From Liolophura sinensis (taxonomy: Eukaryota; Mollusca; Polyplacophora; Chitonida; Chitonidae): a stretch of 64,000 nt of DNA. The notes under the pieces are model-generated. The model worked only from the letters and a program-made list of their open reading frames with translations, had not been told where the DNA came from and searched no databases. Location: the NCBI RefSeq assembly GCF_032854445.1, contig NC_088304.1, forward strand, positions 28,651,732 to 28,715,731, given 5' to 3'. Made by a program: the position numbers and the translations under genes. Within the stretch, counting starts at the first letter, position 1. Each line of letters starts with the position of its first letter. This document shows positions 22,411-33,300 of the stretch, piece by piece.

Positions 22411-22500
22411 GGGCCTCCGTGGCTCAGTTGGTTAGCGCGATAGCGCAGCGTAATGATCCAGGAGTCTCTCACTAATGCCGTCGCTGTGAGTTCAAGTCAA
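22411..22500 (+). mobile_element. SINE-1, head only
   Basis: tRNA-like head 'gggcctccgtggctcagttg' with A-box 'tggctcagttgg' and a B-box-like 'gtgagttcaagtc', breaking off straight after. The body and tail are missing, so this is not a tRNA gene: it lacks a foldable acceptor partner and matches the other SINE-1 heads. Confidence 0.8.
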
Positions 22501-22603
22501 GTAAATAAATACCTCTCCCAGCACCTCTGACATCATCTCCTCTTATTTCGAGGCTCTAGGTTTATTGATGGAGGAAAGTCTGGTGGCTTATCCTCAGCAC
22601 TCC

Positions 22604-22848
22604 GGTTTCCTCCACCCCTTCGTTTACCCCTGGAAACTGGTTTCCTCCACCCGTTCGTTTACCCCTGGAAACTGATTTCCTCCACTCGTTCGTTTACACA
22701 TCGAAACTGGTTTCCTACACCCGTTCGTTTACCCATCGAAACTGGTTCCCTCCACCCGTTCGTTTACTCATCGAAACTGGTTTCCTCCACCGGTTAGTTT
22801 ACCCCTGTAAACTGGTTTCCTCCGCTCATTAGTTTACCCGCCATTCAA
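22604..22848 (+). repeat. 35-bp minisatellite, about 7 copies
   Basis: Unit built on 'ggtttcctccacccgttcg' and 'tttacccctggaaact'. Starts at 22604 and 22639 show a 35-bp period. Copies vary by point changes ('cccatcgaaa', 'gttagtttac'). Confidence 0.9.
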
Positions 22849-22965
22849 TCCAGTCAGGTTTCTGCAACAAGACTACCATATAGAATTCCAAGGTTCCACA
22901 AACATCACTTACAGCATATATAAATAAAGGCGTATGTGCATGGAAAGTTAAACCAGCGTACTGAC

Positions 22966-23160
22966 GATAGTGTGATAGCTGGAAAATGGTCACACGTAAC
23001 CGGTGAAATACGACCTCTTCTTTACCTCAGTCAGGATTTTATTCCGAACTGTAATTTCCTAATGGTAGGAAATTATAGTCCCACTAGCACCATGGCTTAC
23101 GCAGAATTAGGTATAGAAAATATGCAGCAATGCTAATTGCAGTTTATTGGACATCACTGA
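22966..23160 (-). repeat. Dispersed family B copy, reverse strand
   Basis: 'gatagtgtgatagctggaaa', 'gtaaccggtgaaatacgacc', 'cctcagtcaggattttattc', 'agcaccatggcttacgcaga' and 'attgcagtttattggacatc'. Confidence 0.75.
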
Positions 23161-23740
23161 TCTATATTGTAATTCACTACTGTTATGTGCACGACTGCCG
23201 TCCGTTTCTAAATTTAGCTTGCCACTGTTTACATATGCTGAGTTCAGCGCCTGCTGTCTGCCTCTACCTTAGAATATTCCAGAATGCGCTCAGTTCGGTG
23301 CCTGTTTGTTTACATCAAGTGTTCACGAATTTTCTTATTCTAGACAATTCCACCAGGCTATATAAGACCTATGAAAGCAGGTCAAAAGGAGAACGGAGAA
23401 TTATTGAGAGTTTTGGATGCTTTCGCTGTGTGTTACCTTAGTAGGCCTTTTGTGCTGAATTTTGGTGTCTTTATAGCCTCTGGCTTTGTTATATCTCCAC
23501 CGAGCACTTGTTCAGTCCGAGCTTGTATATTTGAATTTGTATAAGTTTTATTATCTGTTCTTTTTGCTCTTATGTTCCAAATAGACAACGAGTATGGCGG
23601 ATGGAATTTCTATTAAGTAACCATTGATGTAGACATTTGTTCCCGCCAAATTTTCGCAGCAAGATAAGCAAATACCGCTTCAAGGTTCCACAATCATCAA
23701 ATATAGATTTGATGATATATATAAATATAGATTTTTCATC

Positions 23741-24318
23741 AAGGCGGTTGGATGAAATGAGCAAAACAGTTGGATATGCGCACATTCGGTCAGTTCTGCA
23801 TGCATCTGTTTCCTGCCACTGTCCTATCAAGGCGGTTGAATGAAATGAGCAAAACAGTTAGATATGCGCAAATTCGGTCAATTCTGCATGCATCTGTTTC
23901 CTGTCTCTGTCCTGTAAAGGCGGTTGGATCAAATGAGCCAAACAGTTAGATATGCGCAAATTCGGTCAATTCTGCATGCATCTGTTTCCTGTCTCTGTCC
24001 TGTCAAGGCGGCTGGATCAAATGAGGACAACATTTAGATATGCGCACATTTGGACAGTTCCGCATGCATTTGTTTCCTGCCGCTCTCCTGTCAAGGCGGT
24101 TGGATGAAATGAGCAGAAAAGTTAGATATGCGCACATTCGGTTCTGCATGCATTCGCTTCCTGCCACTGTCCTGTCAAAGCGGTTGGATCAAATGAGCAA
24201 AACAGTTAGATATGCGCACATTCGGTCAGTTCCGCATGCATCTGTTTCCTGCCACTGTCCTGTCAAGGCGGTTGGATGAAATGAGCAAAACAGTTAGTTA
24301 TGCGCACATTCCTTCAGC
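23741..24318 (+). repeat. 88-bp satellite, about 7 copies
   Basis: 'aaggcggttggatgaaatga' recurs at 23741, 23829, 23917, 24005, 24093, 24177 and 24265: spacing 88, except once 84. The unit also carries 'gatatgcgcacattcggtca' and 'gcatgcatctgtttcctgcc'. The open frames across it on both strands are by-products of the repeat. Confidence 0.95.
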
Positions 24319-24380
24319 TGTGTTTGCATTTGTTTTTACTTATAGGTGTAAACAATTGGTCAATTTCCTGCCACTGCCCT

Positions 24381-24500
24381 TAATACATTCTCAATTTAAT
24401 TACTTGTTAACTCCTCACAGCACTGTCCCTAAATCTGCCCGTAATACGTTTTCAATTTCAGACTTGTTAACTCCTCACAGCACTGTCCCTAAATCTGCGA
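24381..24500 (+). repeat. 61-bp tandem duplication
   Basis: Two copies of a 61-bp unit with 'cttgttaactcctcacagca' and 'ctgtccctaaatctgc', starting at 24381 and 24442. Confidence 0.9.
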
Positions 24501-24610
24501 GCCCCGAGCGCTCCGAATCTTATAATCTTCGCCCCCTGAGACAACTCCAGTCAAATTCTTGACAGGGGCTGACCAATGAAATTTTCCACAATAGGACGAA
24601 CAGCTCATTG

Positions 24611-24690
24611 CACCCACAATAATGCTGGCCGCCGTCGTATAAGTGAAATATTCTTGAGTACGGCGTCAATCATCAATTAAATAAATAAAC
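24611..24690 (+). mobile_element. SINE-1, 3' fragment
   Basis: 'aataatgctggccgccgtcg', 'gaaatattcttgagtacggc' and an (AAAT)-type tail, with no head. Confidence 0.85.
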
Positions 24691-24726
24691 CAACTCATAT
24701 TCCCACGAAAAACAGCATTTTAACAG

Positions 24727-24995
24727 GCCGGACTTCACCGATTACGTGTAACCATTTGCCAGCTGTAGCATTGTCGTTGCTGCTTTGGCTGTACATGTAC
24801 TTTCTGTGCTGTTGTTTACATTGTATACAAATATGACGGCAATTGCCCACTTCTAACGCCCCTTTATGGTTCATGGCTAGTATAGAAATGTCGGATTTCA
24901 GGCTTACTCACTGCATTATTCTGTTGAAGCCATGGTGCTCGGGGATATGTAATTTGCTTCTATTTAAACCTTTACATGAACAGTTTGTGTGTTTT
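24727..24995 (+). repeat. Dispersed family B, two shuffled fragments
   Basis: The 3' end words ('caccgattacgtgtaaccat', 'cattgtcgttgctgctttgg') at 24738-24805 come before the middle words ('gaagccatggtgctcgggga', 'gtaatttgcttctatttaaa', 'acatgaacagtttg') at 24893-24995, the reverse of the usual order. This suggests two insertions or a tandem. Confidence 0.65.
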
Positions 24996-24999
24996 ACTG

Positions 25000-25859
25000 A
25001 AACTTTTATACTGTGGTTACCCGTGATCTTATGAGCACACAGAGAATATAGACCTGCTGTAATACAGTTAGCTGAGTTAAGATAGATTGTTGTATATTGT
25101 AACACGGTTTGAAATATGCCTGTTCAAAACACACAAATGAAAAACCAGGACAAAATAGCATTTGTACCAGTGCAAGTTCTTCTATTCTTCTATACTTCTA
25201 TAACTAATTAAACCTTGGAGGAACGCTGTATTCAATAATGTCTGCTGAAAAAGCCGTTCATGTAGTGTGGATATAGTCAGATTAAATCCTCGAAACTTCA
25301 TTCTTGGCACGAGGTACAACATTCATAACAAACTTATATACACATGAGATGAACGCCGCCGAATAAAAGGCTGAAAATTGAAGCCGGTAATAAATAATTC
25401 AACAAACCGTGTTGGTCTGGCCTATTTTCTTATAAAATAATGGACCGAGTTGTGATCATTTACAATACCTGTAGCTCCCAACAATTGTGGAGTCATATCC
25501 GCCGAGGTCACAGACATTCGCAATGTGTACGTCCCCACTGGTGGTATCAGTCAGTAATATCCTCTTAAAGTGTACGATACGTGATATCCCTTTATGGTAA
25601 ATGTACATTAAGGAACGTGAATGCTATGGGCATGCCATATAACAATGAATTTGTGGACACAATTTCGATTCAAAGTAATATTTTACAATGATGATGCACT
25701 GACAGAGTATATCAGCGCGAGAAGAGAAGCAGATTTGAACTGAATAGCAACTGCGTAAATGACTATTATTAGTGTTCCAAAGCTCCGTGTGGTCGTGAAT
25801 GGTATAGGCTATATGTGTAGTGTGGATACATGTGAGCTCGGGCGTCCTACAAGGCTCCA
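25000..25859. other. No feature recognised
   Basis: AT-rich intergenic sequence with no gene or known repeat seen. Confidence 0.5.
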
Positions 25860-26082
25860 TTAACACATGGGTAACACTTGGGTAACATATGTTTAACATA
25901 TGAATAACATCTGGGTAACATGAGTAACATATGGGTAACATACGAGTAACATACGGGTAACATGGGTAACATATGGGTAACATGGGTAACACATGGGTAA
26001 CATATGGATAACATACGAGTAACATATGAATAACATATGAGTAAGATATGGATAACATATATGTAACATATGGGTAACGCAT
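25860..26082 (+). repeat. 10-11 bp minisatellite (TAACATATGGG type)
   Basis: About 20 copies of 'gtaacatatgg' with variants ('gtaacacatgg', 'gtaacatacga', 'ataacatatga', 'gtaacatg'). The minus-strand frames rich in Tyr-Pro-Tyr-Val-Thr are artefacts of the repeat. Confidence 0.95.
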
Positions 26083-26754
26083 GGCTATTCCTCTGATTTT
26101 GGACAATTACCATGACAGTGTATAGTGAGATTTTTGTTAGTTTGTCAATTGATTGGGATGGTGTAGCGTGAAAGGTCATGATAATATATTTACTTTTCTC
26201 ATTTTCGAAACCCTAAAAAAAGAGATACACGCTTTAGTTACGCTAGACAACAGCATCGCTTATGACATATTGTTGATAATGGCACAGCTGTGTAGCGAAC
26301 TACGCATTTAAAAGAACAAAACAAGATTGTATCGTATAAAATAAACTGCATTTGTATGTCTGGAAAGTTCATTTTCATGCTCTGTCTACGTATCTGGGTT
26401 GATCACGTGATCGATTTTCTAGTTGACTACTGTCATATTATTATCTTATCGAGTTGTGTTTTTAAACTATATTTATTATGACTCATTTGTATGTGTAAAT
26501 GAGCCTTCCTCCACACCGTGTTATAACACATGTATTATATACTTGTCCATCATACTCCCAGTAAAAGAAGTGACCCGTGCACATCAGGATTATTTGCCGA
26601 ACTACAGCTGGTATATCTCTGATCGCATTCTGATACGTTTTTCTCAAACTGTGGCCACGTTGCCTGTTCAGTGTTGCACTGTGTTGCAGTAACAGAGAGG
26701 TAAGCTTTATATAGCTCGACTGTTGCGCAGAAGTCAGGTGAGCCTTTACGTGTT
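26083..26754. other. No feature recognised
   Basis: AT-rich sequence, no recognisable gene. Confidence 0.5.
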
Positions 26755-27005
26755 ATATAATTCAATAACGCCGTACAAGCTGCTATTAGTTAAGTATTTA
26801 CATAAACAGCATAAAACCATTACTGAACTAAATTTACAAGAGGCAGGTCGCTGTGAGATCAAATCCAGCTCATGATGACTTCCTCTTCGCACGTGGGTTC
26901 CTTTCGGGCTCTCCCCGTTTTCTTCCCATCATAATTCTAACTGCCGTCAAGTAAGTTAGAAATATTCTTGAGCACGGCATAAAACGACAATCAGATTACA
27001 TAAAA
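26755..27005 (+). repeat. Family B fragment joined to a diverged SINE-1
   Basis: 26770-26850 carries family B words ('taagtatttacataaacagc', 'aaatttacaagaggcagg'). From there to 27005 it runs into diverged SINE-1 body and tail ('gtcgctgtgagatcaaatcc', 'agaaatattcttgagcacgg'). Confidence 0.6.
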
Positions 27006-27164
27006 TAACTATCAGGCTACGATTCACAGTCTTTACCGAAAAACCGACCGAGGGATGACAGTATTGCATTGTTACTTTGAAGGCTAGTTTACATATATTT
27101 ACATTTCCTAAATCTCAGGATTTAATGTTTTTTATAGCGTAGATAGTAGAACCAGTGCGGCGCC

Positions 27165-27400
27165 GACAGTGTGATAGTTGGCAAATGGTCAGACGTAACC
27201 GGTGAAATACAGCCTCTTGTCAGTTTACCTCAGTCAGGGTTTTATTCTAATGTCTCATGCACATCTTTAAATAGTAACTACTTGGCCTTCCTCAGCACCA
27301 TGGTCTAAACAGAACTAGGTAAGAAAACCGCGGTGATTTTAATTGAAATTTATTAGATGTCATTGGTCTAGATATACTCAAAATGCCGGGTTGTCACCAC
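27165..27400 (-). repeat. Dispersed family B copy, reverse strand
   Basis: 'gacagtgtgatagttggcaa', 'cgtaaccggtgaaatacagc', 'cctcagtcagggttttattc', 'cagcaccatggtctaaacag' and 'gtcattggtctagatatact'. Confidence 0.75.
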
Positions 27401-28494
27401 ATTTATTAAACAATCACTTGAAACAATGCAAAAGAGCCATGCTACGGCATACTTAGTCAATGAACAGATAGGTAATAGTGTAATATTTTCATTATAAAAC
27501 CATATACATTCCAGCACGACGGTACAGAATGTATTGCTTTGAAGCATGAGCCTTAAACAAGCCAGAAAACATGTGGCATTTAGTCCGGCGTACCCAGTGA
27601 TCAGTTGATATTAGAAACTGGTCTGTTTGTTAGCTTGCTTACTATACAAACCCAAAAAACAAATTCAAAGTAAAATACACTTATTGTATGTGTTCACAAA
27701 TATGATGCCAAAACAATAGTGCGGAATGGATAAAATTAGATCATTTTGTACAGCATTGACTTTCATAATGGCAGCACCAATGCGTCATACACAATTGACT
27801 TTGTCTGCATGGTTAACGACGACCAGGGGAGAGAGTAGGATTGCTTTTACCTTTAACAACAAAAGAGTTCAAACTCAGAACTTCCGTATTATGATGTTCA
27901 AATATTTATTCTATCTATGTGTCGAAACAGTAATTCGTCAGCCAGCCCTCAACCAATATACAAAGACGTTCCAAATCAATAATCGTAAAGCTAATTCCTA
28001 AAAGGACAACCTCGTCGGGTCATATCAAAGACTTTAAAAGTGGTACTTGCTCCTGTGACTGAGTGGGGTGTAAATAGATAAATGAATCAAAGTATGCATC
28101 GTTCATATTAGGCTTTTTCTTAGCACTTATTTGTGTTCATCATGGGACGTCAGCGTATATATACTGTGCACAAGCGGTTGATTGATTCATTGTTGTTGTT
28201 GTTTGAACAAACTTGCATAAATCCACATCTTGATACCAACGGAATCGATCAGCATACACGCCTACAATGTAGTGTTTTCACAGCTGATTGAGTTTTGCTG
28301 GCAAAAGCGATATATGATGTACGTTGTTCAGTACAGGTCTTCTGGCTACACATCTGTTTTAGGCTTTACAAATGTAAATGTAGGGCTGATAGTATCTGTA
28401 TAAATTTAAACTAATGTTATTTCAGTAAAATATGTTAATTCATATTCAAGCAAATCGTATGGTATCTGTCGGTCGTATAGGGATCACCCAACCT
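27401..28494. other. No gene; possible retroelement scrap
   Basis: Mostly unrecognised AT-rich sequence. Near 27925-28000, 'attcgtcagccagccctcaa' and 'ctaattcct' weakly resemble the 3' region of the retroelement at 19.7 kb. Not enough to call. Confidence 0.35.
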
Positions 28495-28718
28495 CATTTA
28501 TTTATTTGATTATTTACGCCGTACTCAAGAATATTTCACTTATACGACAGCGGTCAGCATTATGGTGGGAGCGTAGGTTGCTGCGGGACTTTCCCATTTA
28601 TGACCGAAGAGGCAGCCAATACGTGCTGGACTTGAACTCGCAGCGACCTCATTGGTGAGATGATTTGCTGTCATAGCGCTGCGCTAGTGCGCTATCCACC
28701 AGGCCAAGTTGGTCCCAA
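28495..28718 (-). mobile_element. SINE-1 with internal deletion
   Basis: Minus-strand copy with tail ('tttatttatttgattattta'), 'caagaatatttcacttatac', then a deletion of the Pro-rich body block, 'gacttgaactcgcagcgacc' and a decayed head. Confidence 0.85.
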
Positions 28719-28744
28719 GCTATAAAATTACAATATACATGTAG

Positions 28745-28884
28745 GTGGTAACCAGCGCCTGCTAATGGGTACCCAGCACCGGCTAAGGTGTACCCAGCGC
28801 CGGCTAATGTGTACCCAGCACCGGCTAAGGTGTACCCAGCGCCAGCTAATGTGTACCCAGCACCGGCTAAGGTGTGCCCAGCGA
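28745..28884 (+). repeat. 21-bp minisatellite (42-bp higher order)
   Basis: About 6.5 copies of 'tgtacccagcaccggctaag'. Alternate copies differ in a regular way ('gcgccggctaatg' versus 'gcaccggctaagg'), so the true repeat is a 42-bp dimer. Confidence 0.92.
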
Positions 28885-29129
28885 TGGTCAAAGTCATCCC
28901 AAGTCAATCGTATCGCAAACAAAACTCGTGTTGGTTACCTTTTCTTAACCAACGCATTTACAAGGATATATATTACATCTTTTTCAAAACTGAAATCAAA
29001 CTGGCGTACCTGACAAGAAGAAGATTGTGGTCGCTGCTCTGGTTTTGCCTTAATGATGTTGCCTTTTGGGTTTTATTATACAAAAACATCTCATCACAGC
29101 GTGTCTAGTAATAACTACTGAACAACTGA

Positions 29130-29345
29130 CATTAAAGAACTTGCAATTAACATATCTGTATTGTTTTACCTGATTCTGCTTACGCCGTCGAACTATAGGG
29201 GCTTATATAGTTGTACTGCTGTTTAAGCATTTACGTGAACAGTTATAAATATCCTCCCACCGAGTTAAAGTGACCAGAGACCGAATTCCACGGAACACAA
29301 GTGGCCATTTATCAAATACCACACTGTTATCGTAGGTGATGTTTT
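29130..29345 (+). repeat. Dispersed family B copy
   Basis: 'cttgcaattaacatatctgt', 'tttacctgattctgcttacg', 'tgctgtttaagcatttacgt', 'gaacagttataaat', a diverged 'agttaaagtgaccagagacc' and 'taccacactgttatcgtagg'. Confidence 0.65.
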
Positions 29346-29940
29346 AGGGCCATAAATGAGGAGTTGTATACGTTCTTGAACCTTGGTCCCAGTCTGTGAA
29401 AGATCGTCCATAGAATTCGATCTAGTTTCTAGTGTCAAAAGTAAGGTCGGTCTTAAAAGTGTATCATTCTTCACAGGAATAAAGATGGCGAATGTCTATT
29501 GGCTAATACCGCAGATGGGACAGGATGGATGTAACGTTACTGACTTTTTAAGTCACTGGGGACCTAACTGAATGTATTTATAGTTTCGAGACCGGGCCTC
29601 CCAGCAAGGAGCAGGTGGTGATAAATAACATGAAAGTGAACGGATCCTTAAAGATCCATACATTCATCTGATTCATAAAACTGCATTCTTGCCCTGTCTC
29701 CAATGTTTTGAATTTGCTTTATTTTCACGTGACCAAAGAGGGCTGACGATTGGCTTAGGGCAGCTATGACATCATTGTAAAACTAGAATTGTATAGAGGT
29801 AGGATAAATATGATACGGGTCACGAGGTCACCCCAAAACTAGGCCATACCTGTAGACCAATCTGGCGCCATTGTCTGGTTTGCATGCGCGGTTGTGTTTT
29901 GAGTGGACTTTCACAAGTTTACTTGGATTATCCTGATACC
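29346..29940. other. 5' flank of gene A, no element called
   Basis: No recognised repeat or gene. The sequence becomes less AT-rich towards the start of gene A. Confidence 0.4.
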
Positions 29941-30098
29941 CGATGAAGTCACGTGATCATTGCTGCGGGATTATCCGTGTCAAGGGCTGAGTGTACAGCC
30001 CTGTAATTTATACATTGGGGTTTCTGCACACGTCTCAATGCATTGGTTTGTCTTTTAAAGTCAGACAGAGGAAATCGCTCATCACGAATCTAGCAGCA
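29941..30098 (+). promoter_or_regulatory. Gene A 5' region with CACGTG E-box
   Basis: A perfect E-box palindrome, CACGTG, at 29950-29955 inside 'gtcacgtgatc', 149 bp before the ATG. Gene B has a CACGTG at 59338-59343, 196 bp before its ATG. Shared placement in the two paralogues hints at common control, but the motif is short. The transcription start is not determined. Confidence 0.35.
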
Positions 30099-30371
30099 AT
30101 GAAAGGGATACTTTGTGCTGTGATTTTCATTGGCATTGCCTCTGGGCAGAGTCGAGTGCCTATCCCAGCTACACCCCTAGGACACGCGTACAAGGGTGTC
30201 CCTGCCAGTGCTCAAATCCACATCGAGTTCTTCATAGACCTATTGTGCCCGGACAGTAAGGCGGCCTTTCCAGTGCTCAAGCAGGTCGGCGACCACTATG
30301 GGAATTCTGTCAGGATTTCGACAATTCAGTTTCCGCTGCCGTACCACAGAAATGCCTTCTTGGCTGCAATG
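30099..30371 (+). CDS. Gene A exon 1
   Basis: 91 codons: signal peptide, first strand, CPDS motif and the FPLPYHRNAFLAA block. Ends ...GCA ATG before 'gtgagtg' in phase 0. Exactly as long as gene B exon 1. Over the 72 residues from VPIP onward I count 54 identities with B by hand. Confidence 0.88.
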
Positions 30372-33300
30372 GTGAGTGTATGACCATTGGTTAAGAAAAC
30401 GGCACACGTTCATTATTTCATGTAAATTTTAGGAATTAATGAATAGTTCACTGTTGTTTTTCCTATTGCAACAACAGAAACAAATAGAATGAAGTTTGGA
30501 TATTGTATTTTCGGGCATTTCAAGATTATGCTTAATCTTTGCATTGATACAAGAACCGTTTTAATATCAAAATCATTTTTTGTTTTTGCTACAACAAAAA
30601 CAAATAGTTGATCATCGAAAAACTGACAGTTTCTTAGCAAAGCTGTAAAAAATATTTCTTAAAAAAAAAATCTGATTTTGTATTTGGGCATTTCAAGATT
30701 ATTTTCTTTGCATGAATATAGGAACTGTTTTGTTATGGGTGTCAATACATTCTATACCAGAAAGGGTACTGAATCCTTGCCAGTGGATTACCTGTTTAAT
30801 TTTAATATACTTTCAATGTAATCGTATGATATGTTAATCCGAACAACGGAATGTTTGCAGTAAGTGAGGAGTTAACCGAGATCGAGTTGGAAAAATATTG
30901 CTTATAGCTTTGAAGGATTACTGAAGCGTAAGGTGTCTTGTAAGCTGCATTTAGTTATTGGCCTGTCCTGATGTGTAAGAGCGAAATAAGTCTGTCAGCC
31001 TTCCTTTCTAAAGTGTAAAATGAGACTTCGGAGGGCCCATAGTCAGTGATGTTGGGCAGTATGGTGTAAGCATTGTTATAACAACTGGTGTTTGAAAAGT
31101 TTCATATATTGTTGAAATGCCCTTGCCTTTTGTTAGTCGGTTTATATTGCGAGTGCAGTGTGGTGGCTAGTATTGTTAAAGGGACAATTTTGAAAACCTA
31201 TACAAGCGTGATTTGTGTCTTTTACAGAGTTTACAGACTCGTGTTACAGTAAGCATAAATGTCGGGTCATAACCGATAGTACGTATGTGGCTCTCCATGA
31301 GTAGTTTCGGAATAAATTAACCATAGCTTTGACACTACAACTCATACGTTGTTGACCTCAAATACGTTGGGTAATTTTTACAGAGTGGACCGATTGTAGG
31401 CGTCACGATTCCCCATAGAGAAAGAGAAGTAAATTATTCAAAAGAGATTACAGAAAGTTACAGAAAATTTCTTCAGCGATATTACAAAAAAGTAAACATA
31501 GGTTAGTATTTGATGTCGCATTAAGCTATATGCCATTCACGTGAGGATTTCTGAATAGGTCATGGTTTGTATTTAAGTAGAAATCAAAATGCCGATAGCC
31601 CATCATATATTTACCGCCAAAAATAATGCATCTCAAAATATCTTCGGTGATGATGTTGAAAAATATCAAAATTTCAATAAAGACGAAGAAAACTCCTATG
31701 ACGTCTTAAAGGGCAAATACAAACAACCTAATTTTGCTTTTAAAAATAGTTATTGAAAGTACTTCCAATGCGGTTTTAAGTTTTCGATGTAGTTTCTTTT
31801 ACTTTAACTTTAAATCTTCTTTCGGCTGAAGGGTAAGATGCTTGATTTATTAGCACAAACATATTTGATATGTATTTGTTTTTCTCTTAATTGTTTTTAT
31901 CCATATTCAATATTTTTCTCTTATATGATTTCTGTTAATTTATGACTTGAGAAAAGGGAAAGTCGGGAAAAAACAGCAGAATTTGGAATCCGTACCTCTA
32001 CCGAGTGAAAGACAATACTCTAAACCATTCCCCCTCTCGAGATATCGCAGTAGACTTTTTGCCACACATATGGTTGACGAGAAGATTTTGGCCGTAATCT
32101 TCCCCTGGATGTCCGTCGTCTGTGATACGCTTAACGCTGATCAGTTGTGTCCCCTATTATGTGTACCGGTACAAACATTCATAACGATACATGACTAAAT
32201 GTAATGTGGCGCTGTTGACATGGGACAGTGATTTATTTTCTCGGTGGTTGGGTGAGGTGGGAGGGGTAGTTGTGGCGGACATGCTAAGTACCATCTTTAT
32301 CATGTATATCATGAGCACAAGTAAAGGGCTCAGCCGGTCGCTAACAGTGTTTTTCTCACGACAATCTCTTGGTCCGTTGCCATCTAACACGAATCCATCT
32401 CTCTTCATGTCAGTTGTGGCCTCGAATCAGTTGGATGGACAGGTACTTCGCACAAAGCCGTCGGTTACTCCCCGCTCTCTACTTTCCTAGAGTCATAAAT
32501 AAAGTACGGTCTTAAGCAACCATGAAATACATAAATTATAGAAATGAATTCATTATTCAGTGTTATTAATGTTAACAATTTCACTCAGCTATACGCTATA
32601 TAGTTCTGTGCACTGCCGTGCATGTTACGGGGACGCTGTATGTTAACCTGTAACTGTAGTATACCATAAACATCCAGGGTCTGCTAATACGAATCCATTC
32701 CCCACCTCCATCCCCACCCCAACCATTACATACACCTAACTTTGGTTGTATATATTACATTGAGACGTTGAGAGGGCTTCGTGCAAGTAGACCCGTACCA
32801 TATCAAAAGTAATGTCACTAAATTAAGGTTTACATTGCTAGTTACATGCTATATGTATAACACGATGAATATATCGTCCCTTAATTTGGACTCAATAAAG
32901 ATCTGGGTTGACTATAAAAAAGATCGCCAGAGTGTTTGATCATACCACCCACACGTAAATCATAAAAACGTATGGCGCAGAAACTCGCGATGTAGCTGCC
33001 AATGACTTTTTTTTTACTAATGTGCTTATATGGCCTTACGGAAATCTTACCTTTGAAATCGTTGAAGACAACTTCCCCTCAACATGTATGGTGTGCAAGC
33101 CTGTGTTTCATACAAATGACCATCAGTAACATCACAACGGTGGGTAGTTTTCCCCGGGGGACCTCAGTTTCCCCCACCCATAAGGCTGATCGCACAGAAT
33201 ATGTTAAAACGTCGTGAATAAAAATAGTAAACAAGAAATAAATAAGTAATAACACTGCCTTTTTTGTTTTATATATTTCTTTGGGGAACATTGGTCCTTG

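Noticed and set aside
25624-26179. Minus-strand frames rich in Tyr, Pro, Val, Thr (up to 160 codons)
   Set aside because: Produced by translating the TAACATATGGG minisatellite in two frames; no conserved start or domain.
32157-32490. Possible exon in gene A intron 1
   Set aside because: Open on both strands without domain. The gene A model joins in frame without it, and gene B lacks a counterpart.
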